Shown: in pieces, positions 1 through 8,726 of the stretch
Numbering within the stretch: the stretch's first letter is position 1
How the letters are laid out: each line of letters begins with the position of its first letter
From: UBA2287 sp964479665
Lineage (GTDB): Bacteria; Bacteroidota; Bacteroidia; Bacteroidales; Tenuifilaceae
Direction of reading: 5' to 3'
NCBI GenBank assembly: GCA_964479665.1
Contig: CAYZNN010000007.1
Location: forward strand, 40,812 to 104,811
Length of the DNA stretch: 64,000 nucleotides
Notes under the pieces: generated by a model
The model's database searches: none
Told to the model about the DNA's origin: nothing
Seen by the model: only the letters and a program-made list of their open reading frames with translations
Program-made: the position numbers and the translations under genes

Positions 1-764
1 GCTTCCTGTCCCACCTTTTTAAGCATTTTGCCCTGATGGCCAATAATGATTCCTTTCTGCGTTTCGCGGGCAACATATATGATTGCCCTAATGCGGTCGA
101 TGGTTTTCTCCTCCTTGTACTCCTCAATGGCCACCTCAACCGAGTAGGGTATTTCCTTTTGGTAGTTGGTCAGAATTTTCTCGCGTATAATTTCCGATGC
201 GAAAAAACGAAGCGTTTTGTCGGTTAGCGTTTCCTTTGGGAAATACTCGGGCCCCTCGGGAATTTTCCCAACGATTTTCTTCAGAAGAATATCGAGGTTA
301 AAGCCGTGAAGCGCCGAGATAGGAATTATTTCGGCCTGCGGAATGCTATTGTGCCAAAGTTCAACCAGTTTTTCGAGCTTCTCCTGATTGGCCAAATCGA
401 TTTTGTTGACAACCACAAAAATTGGTATTTTCAAATTCGATAGTTTTTGTACGTACTCCTCGTTACGCAGGGGTGTTTCAACGGTATCGGTAACAAAAAG
501 CACAATATCGGCATCCTCAAAGGCCGAAGATACAAATCGCATCATCGATTCCTGCAACTTGTAAGCAGGTTTTAGAATGCCCGGTGTGTCGGAGTAAATA
601 ATCTGAAAGTCGGGACTGTTTACTATCCCCATTATTCTGTGCCGGGTGGTTTGCGCTTTACTTGTGATAATGGAAAGCTTCTCGCCCACCAATGCATTCA
701 TTATGGTCGATTTACCCACGTTGGGGTTCCCTACAATGCTTACAAATCCCGATTTATGGCTCAT
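1..764 (-). CDS. era: GTPase Era, ribosome assembly factor (3' end outside window)
   Basis: Era is a GTP-binding protein that binds the 3' end of 16S rRNA during 30S assembly. Translating the minus strand from an ATG at 762-764 gives about 254 residues that run off the window edge; the family is about 295 aa, so roughly 40 C-terminal residues are missing. G1 is GNPNVGKS at residues 12-19, followed by the DTPG switch motif and NKID for guanine specificity. The last visible part (GHQGKMLKKVG) is the start of the KH RNA-binding domain. The start lies 6 nt after the valS stop codon, so the two genes are probably cotranscribed, valS first. Confidence 0.95.
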   Translation of the reverse strand, partial: MSHKSGFVSIVGNPNVGKSTIMNALVGEKLSIITSKAQTTRHRIMGIVNSPDFQIIYSDTPGILKPAYKLQESMMRFVSSAFEDADIVLFVTDTVETPLRNEEYVQKLSNLKIPIFVVVNKIDLANQEKLEKLVELWHNSIPQAEIIPISALHGFNLDILLKKIVGKIPEGPEYFPKETLTDKTLRFFASEIIREKILTNYQKEIPYSVEVAIEEYKEEKTIDRIRAIIYVARETQKGIIIGHQGKMLKKVGQE

Positions 765-770
765 TTTAAA

Positions 771-3395
771 CTACTTTAGTGCTGCTAAGCGCTCCTCAAT
801 TACCTTTATCTTTTCCTCTGCATCGGCCTTCTTCTTGCGTTCAATGTCAACCACATTGGCTGGTGCGCTATTTACAAAACGCTCGTTGCCAAGTTTTTTC
901 ATTACGCTTTCGAGGAAACCCTGAGCGTACTTGAGTTCTTCGGTTAGGCGAGCAAACTCTTCGTCGTTGTTAACAAGACCCTGAAGCGGAACAAAAAACT
1001 CGTCGGATTTAACCATGAAACTTGCGCTACCCTCAACCTTTTCGGTTGTTGTGTGCAATTTACTCAATCCCGAAAGTTTTACAATAACGCTTTGGATGCC
1101 GTTGAGCGACTGCGCCGATGTTCTGGCGTAAAGTTCCAAACTTTGCTTATTGGGAATGTTCTTCTCCTGACGAATGGTGCGAACACCTGCAACCACCTCC
1201 TTCATTAAATCGAACTGCGCAATTAGCTCGGCATTGTAGGGCTTCGCCTTGGGCAATTGGGCCACCATAATGCTTTCGCCCTTTTTACGGGGCTCAATGA
1301 GCTGCCAAAGTTCCTCGGTAATAAAGGGCATAAAGGGGTGAAGGAGGCGAAGCATTTTGTCGAAAATATCGAGAACCTCACGATGCGTTTTAGCATCGAT
1401 TGGCGCTTGGTATGCGGGTTTTACAATTTCGAGTAGCCACGACGAGAATTCGTCCCAAAACAGTTTATAAACTGCCATCATGGCCTCCGAGAGGCGGTGC
1501 TTGTCGAAATGGTCGTTAATTTGCTCAATTACGCGGCTTAACAGGTTGTTAAACCATTCGATTGCCCTTGCCGAATGCTCGGGTTGCGGTATGCTTTCAT
1601 CTACATTCCAGCCTTTTACTAGGCGGAATGCATTCCAAATTTTATTGCAGAAGTTGCGTCCCTGCTCGGGCAAGCTGTCGTCGTAAAGCACATCGTTGCC
1701 TGCAGGCGAGCAGAGCATCATGCCCATGCGCATTCCGTCGGCACCAAATTGCTTCACCAAATCGAGCGGATCGGGACTGTTACCCAACGATTTGCTCATT
1801 TTGCGGCGCTGCGCATCGCGAACAATTCCTGTAAGGTAAACATCGTGGAATGGTTTTTCTCCAATGTACTCGTAGCCAGCAATAATCATACGGGCAACCC
1901 AGAAGAAAAGAATTTCGGGAGCCGTAACCAGAATATTGGTTGGGTAGTAGTACTTAATGTTTTCGTTACTGGGGTTGCGAATTCCATCGAAAACCGAAAT
2001 GGGCCAAAGCCACGAACTGAACCATGTGTCGAGCACGTCCTCATCCTGCCTTAGTTGGGCAAGGGTCAGGTTAGCATTTCCGCTTTTCTGGCGAGCCAGC
2101 TCCAGCGCTTCAGTTTCGTTTTCGGCAACCACATAACCACCCTCGGGTAAGTACCAAGCAGGAATTCGATGTCCCCACCAGAGCTGACGCGAAAGGCACC
2201 AGTCCTTCACGTTTTCCATCCAATGGCGATAGGTGTTGACAAACTTTGGCGGATGCAATTTAATGTCGCCATTCATAACCGAATCGAGGGCGGGTTTTGA
2301 CAGATCCTTCATTTTAAGGAACCACTGCATCGAAAGCTTGGGTTCAATAACCGCTTCGGTGCGCTCGCTGTAACCAACCTTGTTTACGTAGTCCTCAATT
2401 TTCGCAACATTTCCGGCTGCTTCCAAATCTTTTACTATCACCTTCCGAACTTCGAAACGATCCATTCCAATGTAAAGTTGAGCAGCGGGGCTCATAGTGC
2501 CATCGTCGTTGAAAATATCAACGGCTTCGAGGTTGTGCTTTTCGCCCAGCATATAGTCGTTCACATCGTGCGAGGGTGTAACCTTTAGCGCACCTGTACC
2601 GAACTCCATATCAACATACTCGTCGAAAATAATGGGAACGCTACGCTTAATAAGCGGAACAAAAACTCGTTTGCCCTTTAGGTTGGCGTATCGAGGGTCG
2701 TTGGGGTTAACGCAAACGGCGGTATCGCCCAGTATGGTTTCGGGACGAGTAGTGGCAATGGTTACAAAGCCATCCTCACCTTCGATAAAATACCTGAGGT
2801 AGTAAAGTTTACTCTGAACCTCGCGGTAAATAACCTCCTCGTCCGACACGGCTGTTTTTGCCTGAGGATCCCAGTTAACCATTCGAACGCCTCGGTAAAT
2901 ATAACTCTTCTTGTGTAGGTCGATAAATACTTTGATAACACTTTCGCTCAGGCCCTTGTCCATTGTGAAAGCGGTACGCTCCCAGTCGCACGAAGCGCCA
3001 AGTTTTTTAAGCTGTTCAAGAATAATACCTCCGTGCTTCTCCTTCCATTCCCATGCATGTTCGAGAAACTGCTCGCGGGTAAGGGTGTTTTTGTCAATTC
3101 CTTCGGCCTTAAGTTTAGCAACAACCTTTGCCTCGGTGGCAATGGAGGCATGGTCGGTGCCGGGCACCCAGCAGGCATTTTTGCCAAGCATACGGGCACG
3201 ACGGACTAGCACATCCTGAATGGTATTGTTTAGCATATGCCCCATGTGTAGCACTCCCGTAACGTTGGGGGGAGGGATTACAATGCAATAGGGCTCACGA
3301 TTGTCGGGAGTGGAATGGAAAAAGCCATTCTCCATCCAGTACGAGTACCATTTGTCTTCAACCTCGGCAGGGTTGTAACGTGCAGGAATTTCCAT
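771..3395 (-). CDS. valS: Valine--tRNA ligase
   Basis: An 874-aa class I aminoacyl-tRNA synthetase that charges tRNA-Val in the cytoplasm. The HIGH signature appears as HMGH at residues 50-53 and KMSKS is at 532-536. The editing (CP1) insertion lies between them; TTRPETILGDTAV is a typical editing-site sequence. The C-terminal ~65 residues are rich in Lys and Glu and form the coiled-coil tRNA-binding arm characteristic of ValRS, which separates it from IleRS. Length is normal for bacterial ValRS. The ATG at 3395 starts directly at the conserved N-terminus (EIPARYNPAEVEDKWY). A promoter-like TACTTTTG lies 37 nt upstream. era follows after 6 nt. Confidence 0.97.
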   Translation of the reverse strand: MEIPARYNPAEVEDKWYSYWMENGFFHSTPDNREPYCIVIPPPNVTGVLHMGHMLNNTIQDVLVRRARMLGKNACWVPGTDHASIATEAKVVAKLKAEGIDKNTLTREQFLEHAWEWKEKHGGIILEQLKKLGASCDWERTAFTMDKGLSESVIKVFIDLHKKSYIYRGVRMVNWDPQAKTAVSDEEVIYREVQSKLYYLRYFIEGEDGFVTIATTRPETILGDTAVCVNPNDPRYANLKGKRVFVPLIKRSVPIIFDEYVDMEFGTGALKVTPSHDVNDYMLGEKHNLEAVDIFNDDGTMSPAAQLYIGMDRFEVRKVIVKDLEAAGNVAKIEDYVNKVGYSERTEAVIEPKLSMQWFLKMKDLSKPALDSVMNGDIKLHPPKFVNTYRHWMENVKDWCLSRQLWWGHRIPAWYLPEGGYVVAENETEALELARQKSGNANLTLAQLRQDEDVLDTWFSSWLWPISVFDGIRNPSNENIKYYYPTNILVTAPEILFFWVARMIIAGYEYIGEKPFHDVYLTGIVRDAQRRKMSKSLGNSPDPLDLVKQFGADGMRMGMMLCSPAGNDVLYDDSLPEQGRNFCNKIWNAFRLVKGWNVDESIPQPEHSARAIEWFNNLLSRVIEQINDHFDKHRLSEAMMAVYKLFWDEFSSWLLEIVKPAYQAPIDAKTHREVLDIFDKMLRLLHPFMPFITEELWQLIEPRKKGESIMVAQLPKAKPYNAELIAQFDLMKEVVAGVRTIRQEKNIPNKQSLELYARTSAQSLNGIQSVIVKLSGLSKLHTTTEKVEGSASFMVKSDEFFVPLQGLVNNDEEFARLTEELKYAQGFLESVMKKLGNERFVNSAPANVVDIERKKKADAEEKIKVIEERLAALK

Positions 3396-3431
3396 ATAAA
3401 CAATTAAGAATTACGTTTTTAAACAGAACGG

Positions 3432-3439
3432 CAAAAGTA
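3432..3439 (-). promoter_or_regulatory. Candidate -7 element upstream of valS
   Basis: On the minus strand the sequence reads TACTTTTG, a full match to the Bacteroidota -7 element TAnnTTTG, ending 37 nt before the valS start codon. I found no good TTTG -33 box at 17-23 nt spacing, so confidence is moderate. Confidence 0.4.
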
Positions 3440-3554
3440 ACAAAAAAAGGGGGATTTTTAACTCATACTTAAAAGAAAATGGCCTTAATTGGCCATCCAT
3501 TCTTTAAACTAAAGAGAATTTTAATGAATTAGTTGCACAGCTATGCAAGTTGAT

Positions 3555-4400
3555 TTACTTGTCGATTAAATGCCAAACGTACTCTTTTCGGTCTTTGCCC
3601 TCAATAGGCATGGCAATAACCACTTTGGGTTGCCGATTCAGTTTCTTTGGGCTAATAACTTGAATGCCATAGGTGTCGTTAATGTGAAGAAAGCGTTCGG
3701 CAAGGGTAATGGAGTCGACTAAAACCGATTGCTTCGGTTTTAGAATGAAACCGTTGTATGCTTTTAAAGTTGCCCATTGCCCCCCAAGGGGCACAAGGTT
3801 AACAACAACCTTTTTGCGGGTATTATTGGTCAGACGAAAAACAGTAAGGTAGGGGATAGCGCATTGTTCCACAGTTTGCTTGGGTAAGGGAGGAAGAGTT
3901 GGCTCTTTGTGTTCGGGTTGATATTGGGGATCGATAATTACTCGCAATACTGGCCGGCCATCGGGTCGGCTGTAATCTTCGTAGGAGGTCTGGTTTCCAT
4001 TTTCGTCGAAACCTTGAATGGTATGATAGAACTGAATTCCCCCATCGGGAGCTGAACGATACTCAACCCTACTAACCTGTCCGTTAGGGTGGTACCTTAG
4101 CGAAACCGATGCATGGCCAGCAACCCTTCGCAGCTGATGGTTAGCAATAATTTTGCCCTGTGCGTCGAAGCAGGTCATGCGACCCCAGTAGCGGTTCTTG
4201 TCCCAACTTTCTACGGAAGATGGTTTTTTGTTGGCATGTAGGCATGTTGTTATAGTACTGTCGTTGCGTTCTGTGGTTTTACAATTGAGTTGAGCATGCG
4301 TAGTTGGGTTGATGAAAAGGAGCAACGCCAGTAAGGTTGTTAAGAATAGAAGATTGTATGGAATTGTTCTCAAGGGTTGCATTTTTTTGAGGTTTTGCAT
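3555..4400 (-). CDS. Secreted protein of unknown function with a MORN-like YD segment
   Basis: About 281 aa. I do not recognise a named family. The N-terminus has a clear signal peptide: basic Lys-Lys and Arg, a long Leu/Phe core, and a cleavage site after THAQ, followed by LNCKTTE. A middle segment (HPNGQVSRVEYRS, GFDENGNQTSYEDYSRPDG) resembles the strand pattern of MORN-variant repeats. The C-terminal third looks like a beta-rich domain. Three in-frame starts exist (4418, 4400, 4382). I prefer 4400 because the residues before it do not fit a signal peptide, but 4382 also works. It follows hydF closely (hydF stop at 4430), so it may be cotranscribed, although no functional link is evident. 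Confidence 0.7.
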   Translation of the reverse strand: MQNLKKMQPLRTIPYNLLFLTTLLALLLFINPTTHAQLNCKTTERNDSTITTCLHANKKPSSVESWDKNRYWGRMTCFDAQGKIIANHQLRRVAGHASVSLRYHPNGQVSRVEYRSAPDGGIQFYHTIQGFDENGNQTSYEDYSRPDGRPVLRVIIDPQYQPEHKEPTLPPLPKQTVEQCAIPYLTVFRLTNNTRKKVVVNLVPLGGQWATLKAYNGFILKPKQSVLVDSITLAERFLHINDTYGIQVISPKKLNRQPKVVIAMPIEGKDRKEYVWHLIDK

Positions 4401-4429
4401 AGGCAAATCCAGTGCCAAAATATGAGCGG

Positions 4430-5650
4430 TTAAAGGTACTCTTCTCCTCTATCGGCAAGTTTAACAAAGGGTGCTACAGCCCTTTGAAAAATACCCTGAA
4501 CAAATGCTATGGTCATTCCAAAGTTAGTTACGGGAATGCCCGCATCGATGGCAGTTTTAAGCCTGCTGTGCAGCTGCTTACGTGTAATTACGCAACCCCC
4601 GCACTGTACTACTAGAGCGTATTCTTTAATGTTGCGTGGAAGTTTATCGAGTCCGGCAACCACCTCATATTCAATTTTTTTTCCGGTGTAATTGCTAATC
4701 CATCGAGGGATTTTAACCCTGCCAATATCATCGCACGATACGTGGTGTGTACAACTTTCGAGCAATAGAACCCTATCTCCATTCTGTAATTCCCCAATTT
4801 TTGGTGTGCCTTTAATATAGCTATCGAAATCTCCCTTAAGCCGCGCCAAAAGGATGCTAAAACTTGTAAGGGGTATATCCTTCGGAATCGATGCATCGGC
4901 CTTGGTGAATATTTGACTGTCGGTAACGGCAAGTGCCGGTTTTATTCCCGTTTTTCGCAAAAACACATCGACCTCACGCTCCTTGAGTACTATAGCAATT
5001 GCATCGTTATCGAGCGCATCGCGAATGGTTTGCACTTGCGGCAGAATAAGTCTTCCGGCAGGTGCTTCCACATCAATAGGAGTAATGAGCAGCACAATAT
5101 CGCCGTACTTCACCAGGTCGCCCAGCAGGGTAGGGGTTTTGTACGACGATTCGGGAATAGTATTGCGAATGACATCAATCAGCGTTTCGTAACCTATGCG
5201 TTGCGAGGCAGAAACGTTAAGGGCGTTAGCTTCGCCTAATTTGTCCGAAAGCAGAGGTGAAAGGGTTTCAACATCGCATTTGTTGTGAACAACAATGTAG
5301 GGAGTATCGGATTTTTTAAATAAATCGATCAGTTTATCTTCAAATTCCCCCCAAATGTTATTGGCAATTACCAGAATGGCTAAATCGATATGGTTAATAG
5401 TGTCGAGAGTTTTGGCAATTCGCTTCTCGCCCAGTTCGCCCACATCGTCAATGCCGGCCGTATCGATAAGTATTACGGGGCCGAATCCGGTTATTTCGAA
5501 CGATTTTTTAACAGGGTCGGTGGTGGTTCCAGCAAAGTCCGACACAATAGCAACGCTCTGTCCGGCTAACATATTTATTAGCGAACTTTTACCGTTATTC
5601 CTTCGCCCGTAAATGCCTATGTGAGGTTTGCTCTCTTTGCCTTTGATCAT
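4430..5650 (-). CDS. hydF: [FeFe]-hydrogenase H-cluster maturation GTPase HydF
   Basis: HydF is the GTPase and iron-sulfur scaffold on which the diiron part of the [FeFe]-hydrogenase H-cluster is carried before transfer to the apo-enzyme. Visible motifs: P-loop GRRNNGKS (15-22), DTAG (63-66), NKCD (123-126), and the HydF-specific cluster ligands C300-x-H302 with C350-GG-C353. Length (406 aa) is normal. The partner radical-SAM maturases HydE and HydG and the hydrogenase itself are not in this window, so they must lie elsewhere if the system is complete. A TATCTTTG -7 element lies just upstream at 5664-5671, giving a short leader. Confidence 0.96.
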   Translation of the reverse strand: MIKGKESKPHIGIYGRRNNGKSSLINMLAGQSVAIVSDFAGTTTDPVKKSFEITGFGPVILIDTAGIDDVGELGEKRIAKTLDTINHIDLAILVIANNIWGEFEDKLIDLFKKSDTPYIVVHNKCDVETLSPLLSDKLGEANALNVSASQRIGYETLIDVIRNTIPESSYKTPTLLGDLVKYGDIVLLITPIDVEAPAGRLILPQVQTIRDALDNDAIAIVLKEREVDVFLRKTGIKPALAVTDSQIFTKADASIPKDIPLTSFSILLARLKGDFDSYIKGTPKIGELQNGDRVLLLESCTHHVSCDDIGRVKIPRWISNYTGKKIEYEVVAGLDKLPRNIKEYALVVQCGGCVITRKQLHSRLKTAIDAGIPVTNFGMTIAFVQGIFQRAVAPFVKLADRGEEYL

Positions 5651-5663
5651 GAAATTTTTTTAA

Positions 5664-5697
5664 CAAAGATAAAGTTAAAAAAGGGTAAATAAGCAAT
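5664..5697 (-). promoter_or_regulatory. Candidate Bacteroidota promoter for hydF
   Basis: Minus strand: -7 box TATCTTTG (5664-5671, full match to TAnnTTTG) and a -33-like ATTG (5694-5697) with 22 nt between them. Transcription would start only a few bases before the hydF ATG at 5650. Confidence 0.45.
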
Positions 5698-5724
5698 TAG
5701 AATTATTGAACAACGTTTAATTAG

Positions 5725-5757
5725 TTTGAATGACTTTTATAACTTTATATTGTTTTG
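5725..5757 (+). promoter_or_regulatory. Weak candidate promoter for the DUF4412 gene
   Basis: TTTG at 5725-5728, then 19 nt, then TATTGTTTTG starting at 5748. The -7 box differs from TAnnTTTG by one inserted base, so this is a near match only. The start codon is at 5789. Confidence 0.3.
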
Positions 5758-5788
5758 TCTTGTAATTTAACTTAATGAATAATTCAAA

Positions 5789-6697
5789 ATGAAAAAAATT
5801 ACCCTTTTAGGAGTTCTTATTTCCTTATTGTTTGGGGCGAATATTGCCAATGCTCAAATTAAAGGCTTGCTTCGCGATAAGGCCATGGAGGCTATTCAGA
5901 AGCAGAAGAAGGAGGAAGAGCAGAAAAAACAGGAGGAAGAGAAACCGGCTCAGCAAGAGCCGTCGAAACCCCGCAACAACCCGGGCTCCAATTTTATGCA
6001 GAAAAAAATGATGGGCGCCATGGGTTTTAGTAACGTTAAGTTTGAGCCCAATTACAATTTTACTTCCAGCATGGCAATGGAAATTGAAACTGTCGATTCG
6101 CTTCAGCGAAAGGAAAAGGTGCTTTACACAACCTATTTCAACCCAAACGACAAGAGTTTTGCCATGGTTTTCGATGCAGTTGATAGGGAAACAGGGGAAA
6201 AGCAGAAAAGCACCATTGTGCTCGATACTAAGAACTGGGCTATGCTCATTTTAACCGACAAGAATGGCGAAAAAAATGGGATTGCCATGAAAATTGATCC
6301 CGACAGCAGTGCAACGGCCTCAAATGAGCCCCAAGAGATTGAGGTGCAAACCGAAGAACTTTACAATCCCTATTACAAAGCTTCCGGGAGAACCAAAACG
6401 GTATCAGGATATACGTGTAAAGAGTACGAGTATAGCAATCCTGAAGGGAGCGTTTCACTTTGGGCAACTAACGATTACAAACTCAACTTCTCCAATGCTT
6501 ACGGATACATGAATGGTCTTCAGACCCTAGCAACCGCAGGTTGGGGCTGGGGTAAGGGCATGGTAATGGAAATGGTATTTAAGGACGCCGATTCGCCAGC
6601 ACGAACTCATATGCTTGTAAAGGAAATTTTACCCAACAGCGCCATGCGTTTTAGCGTTACCGACTACAATGTGATTGGCTTCGGGGGGCAGAAGTAA
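5789..6697 (+). CDS. Secreted DUF4412 domain-containing protein
   Basis: A 302-aa exported protein. Signal peptide of about 22 residues (MKKITLLGVLISLLFGANIANAQ). Residues about 35-60 form a highly charged Lys/Glu/Gln stretch, probably helical or disordered. The rest (from about residue 80) is a beta-rich domain of the DUF4412 type, with the typical elements TVSGYTCKEYEY and a hydrophobic Trp/Gly-rich segment (AGWGWGKGMVMEM). The family is common in Bacteroidota; its function is unknown. It stands alone, divergent from hydF and convergent with the methyltransferase gene, and ends before a strong hairpin terminator. Confidence 0.88.
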   Translation: MKKITLLGVLISLLFGANIANAQIKGLLRDKAMEAIQKQKKEEEQKKQEEEKPAQQEPSKPRNNPGSNFMQKKMMGAMGFSNVKFEPNYNFTSSMAMEIETVDSLQRKEKVLYTTYFNPNDKSFAMVFDAVDRETGEKQKSTIVLDTKNWAMLILTDKNGEKNGIAMKIDPDSSATASNEPQEIEVQTEELYNPYYKASGRTKTVSGYTCKEYEYSNPEGSVSLWATNDYKLNFSNAYGYMNGLQTLATAGWGWGKGMVMEMVFKDADSPARTHMLVKEILPNSAMRFSVTDYNVIGFGGQK

Positions 6698-6713
6698 CCG
6701 AATATTTAAGCAA

Positions 6714-6773
6714 TTAAGAGGCTGCCCCAAAAGATGGTCAATTTTTAAACCATCTTTTGGGGCAGCCTCTTAA
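6714..6773. terminator. Bidirectional hairpin terminator shared by two convergent genes
   Basis: A perfect 25-bp inverted repeat (6714-6738 with 6749-6773, core GGCTGCCCCAAAAGATGG) with a 10-nt loop, CAATTTTTAA. It separates the convergent DUF4412 and methyltransferase genes. The methyltransferase stop codon (6745-6747) lies in the loop, so one stem arm encodes that protein's last residues. Confidence 0.85.
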
Positions 6774-7932
6774 ATTGGTTTGCCAACTGAAAAAGCTGAT
6801 TGGCAACATATTTCACTACCTCCACATTTACCGAGTTGCCAAATTGCTTGTAGGCTTGCTGGGTTGTAGTATTTATTTTAAAGTTCTGCGGAAACGATTG
6901 GAGGTTGGCTGCCTCCCGTGGCGAAAGCCTCCGTTTTTCCCAACCAATAATGGGAATGTGAATCATTGCAACCAATGCAGGGAATTCGGTGGGCCTTTTA
7001 ACACGTATTCCCGAGGGACGAAACTGAATTATACCTTCCCAAACACTTGAAATATGGTTGCCTGCTTGCCATTCGAATTTGGTGTTGGTGGGGGTTAAGT
7101 GTTTCAGAAATTCATGCTTTACAAGCCATTTATCAATATGCTTTTTGTTGTCGTGGTATAGTTGCCGGTTTTTATTTATAAAAATTTGCTTCCAATGAGG
7201 AAGATGTGAAACCGAGTATTTTTTGCCAAATTCTTCAGACCACACGGGGAAGCCAATTACCCTATTTTTAAGGCCTTTAATGAACTCATCCCATATTTCG
7301 AGGGCCAACTCCTCGGCCGGAGATATGCTCAGCCCAATGGGAGGGCTATTGTCAATAATTGTATTGAATTGTACCGTATTCTTTTTCGATTTGGGGATTG
7401 ACAAGGAAATCGATTGTATTGAAGCATAGCTACTGTGAATTCCGGGGATGAAAACCCTGTCGCGAAGTTGAGGAATACCAATGTGGTGAGGGCTCACAAT
7501 TATTGGTTTCTCGGGTATAATGTAGCCAATGTCAACCAGGTTTTTATGAATAATCCGCCATGTGCGGCCATGGTCGTGCCCAACCAAATTGCGAACATTT
7601 TCAAGAATAATAAATTTGGGCTTGTGGTATTTGAGTATTCTAAGGATTTCAAAAAACAGGGTACCTCGGGTATCTTCAAAACCCTCTTGCCTACCGGCCT
7701 TCGAAAATGCCTGACAGGGGAACCCTGCACAAAGCACATCGTGCTGGGGGATAGCATCTTCGGGTACTTCGCGAATATCGAAAGTAGGAGTAATGCCATA
7801 GTTGGATTTATAGGTTTCGATGGCGTACTTGTCGATTTCCGATGCAAATACGCACTCGCCACCCAGTTGCGACATGGCTATATGGAAACCTCCAATACCA
7901 GCAAACAGATCGATAAACTCGAATTTTTCCAT
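6745..7932 (-). CDS. C5-cytosine DNA methyltransferase, solitary
   Basis: A 395-aa enzyme that methylates cytosine C5 in duplex DNA using S-adenosylmethionine. Motif I FAGIGG (10-15), motif IV FPCQAFS (71-77, catalytic Cys73), motif VI ENV (111-113), and motif X FGNSVN near the C-terminus are all present. The target-recognition region lies between motifs VIII and IX, so the site specificity cannot be read. A longer frame opens at 7974, but a TACCTTTG promoter box at 7953-7960 lies inside that extension and the family N-terminus begins at MEKFEFIDLF, so I start at 7932. No restriction endonuclease gene lies next to it, so it looks like an orphan methylase: regulatory, protective, or left over from a restriction-modification system. 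Confidence 0.93.
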   Translation of the reverse strand: MEKFEFIDLFAGIGGFHIAMSQLGGECVFASEIDKYAIETYKSNYGITPTFDIREVPEDAIPQHDVLCAGFPCQAFSKAGRQEGFEDTRGTLFFEILRILKYHKPKFIILENVRNLVGHDHGRTWRIIHKNLVDIGYIIPEKPIIVSPHHIGIPQLRDRVFIPGIHSSYASIQSISLSIPKSKKNTVQFNTIIDNSPPIGLSISPAEELALEIWDEFIKGLKNRVIGFPVWSEEFGKKYSVSHLPHWKQIFINKNRQLYHDNKKHIDKWLVKHEFLKHLTPTNTKFEWQAGNHISSVWEGIIQFRPSGIRVKRPTEFPALVAMIHIPIIGWEKRRLSPREAANLQSFPQNFKINTTTQQAYKQFGNSVNVEVVKYVANQLFQLANQFKRLPQKMV

Positions 7933-7952
7933 CGGTTTCGAAAAGTAAAGTG

Positions 7953-7982
7953 CAAAGGTAGAACTATGCCCCAAATTGCAAT
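7953..7982 (-). promoter_or_regulatory. Candidate promoter for the DNA methyltransferase
   Basis: Minus strand: -7 box TACCTTTG (7953-7960) and ATTG at 7979-7982 with 18 nt between. It lies downstream of the longest possible start (7974), which supports the shorter start at 7932. Confidence 0.45.
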
Positions 7983-8053
7983 GAGAAAAAAGAGCGAGTT
8001 GTAGTTAAAGGCTCTCGATTGCTTTTTTAATTAGTTTTGTCGAAAAATTTCCC

Positions 8054-8719
8054 ATGCGTTACCTTTCCATTTATGCTGTTAGCATAATAAACCTTGTAAT
8101 AACAGTTCGATACTGCGTATTGCTATACAAAAAACAAATTAAACCAGCCTTGGCCATGTGGGTGTTTTTTACATTGGCCGTTTGCATGAGCCTTATTACC
8201 TATCTGGCCGATGGAAACTACAGCATTTGGGATAATATTTTGAACACTACCGATTTGGTTTTAACCCTAACGGTGTCCGTTGCCATTGCCCTTTTTGGCG
8301 ATCGTACTTCTCGGTTTACTACTTTCGATAAAGGTTGCCTAGTTGCAGTTGTTGGAATTATGTTTTTTTGGTTGGTTACCCGCAACCATTTGGCAACCAA
8401 TTTGGCTGTTCAATCCATTCTGGTTATTGCTTACCTTCCGGTAATAAAAAGACTTTTCGAATCGAAATCCAACACCGAACCCTTTTCGGTTTGGATTCTA
8501 ATGCTCATTGCCCCCGTTTTTGCATTGCTTGCGAGCCAGGGGCTAATGGCATCTATTTACTCGTGGCGGGCCATTTGCTGCGTAGCCTTGCTGCTTATTC
8601 TAATGCTTAGGGTTGAAATGATTAGTGGTGGGTTGAAAAAGATCGATATTGTGGTGGACGATGAATTGCATGAAAAAACCGCCACCGAAAATCGCGATGG
8701 CGGTTATAGGGAAGGGTAA
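8054..8719 (+). CDS. Multi-pass membrane protein of unknown function
   Basis: 221 aa with about seven hydrophobic helices (roughly residues 4-24, 33-50, 63-82, 96-109, 115-131, 145-165 and 170-186) and a short acidic C-terminal tail. I do not recognise the family. The layout of short helices resembles small integral-membrane proteins often annotated only as hypothetical. It is divergent from the methyltransferase gene and convergent with the Yip1-like gene, with only 7 nt between the two stop codons. The sequence for its last dozen or so codons contains a hairpin that, read on the other strand, is a terminator for the opposite gene. Confidence 0.75.
   Translation: MRYLSIYAVSIINLVITVRYCVLLYKKQIKPALAMWVFFTLAVCMSLITYLADGNYSIWDNILNTTDLVLTLTVSVAIALFGDRTSRFTTFDKGCLVAVVGIMFFWLVTRNHLATNLAVQSILVIAYLPVIKRLFESKSNTEPFSVWILMLIAPVFALLASQGLMASIYSWRAICCVALLLILMLRVEMISGGLKKIDIVVDDELHEKTATENRDGGYREG
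8673..8705 (-). terminator. Intrinsic terminator for the Yip1-like gene, inside the opposite gene
   Basis: An inverted repeat, AACCGCCA (8677-8684) with TGGCGGTT (8698-8705). On the minus strand the hairpin is followed directly by a run of six T. It lies beyond the Yip1-like stop (8727) and within the coding end of the convergent membrane-protein gene. Confidence 0.7.
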
Positions 8720-8726
8720 AAGGCAG

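Noticed and set aside
7435..8004. 189-aa plus-strand open frame opposite the methyltransferase
   Set aside because: Fully antisense to a gene with clear catalytic motifs; no family resemblance; composition of a shadow frame.
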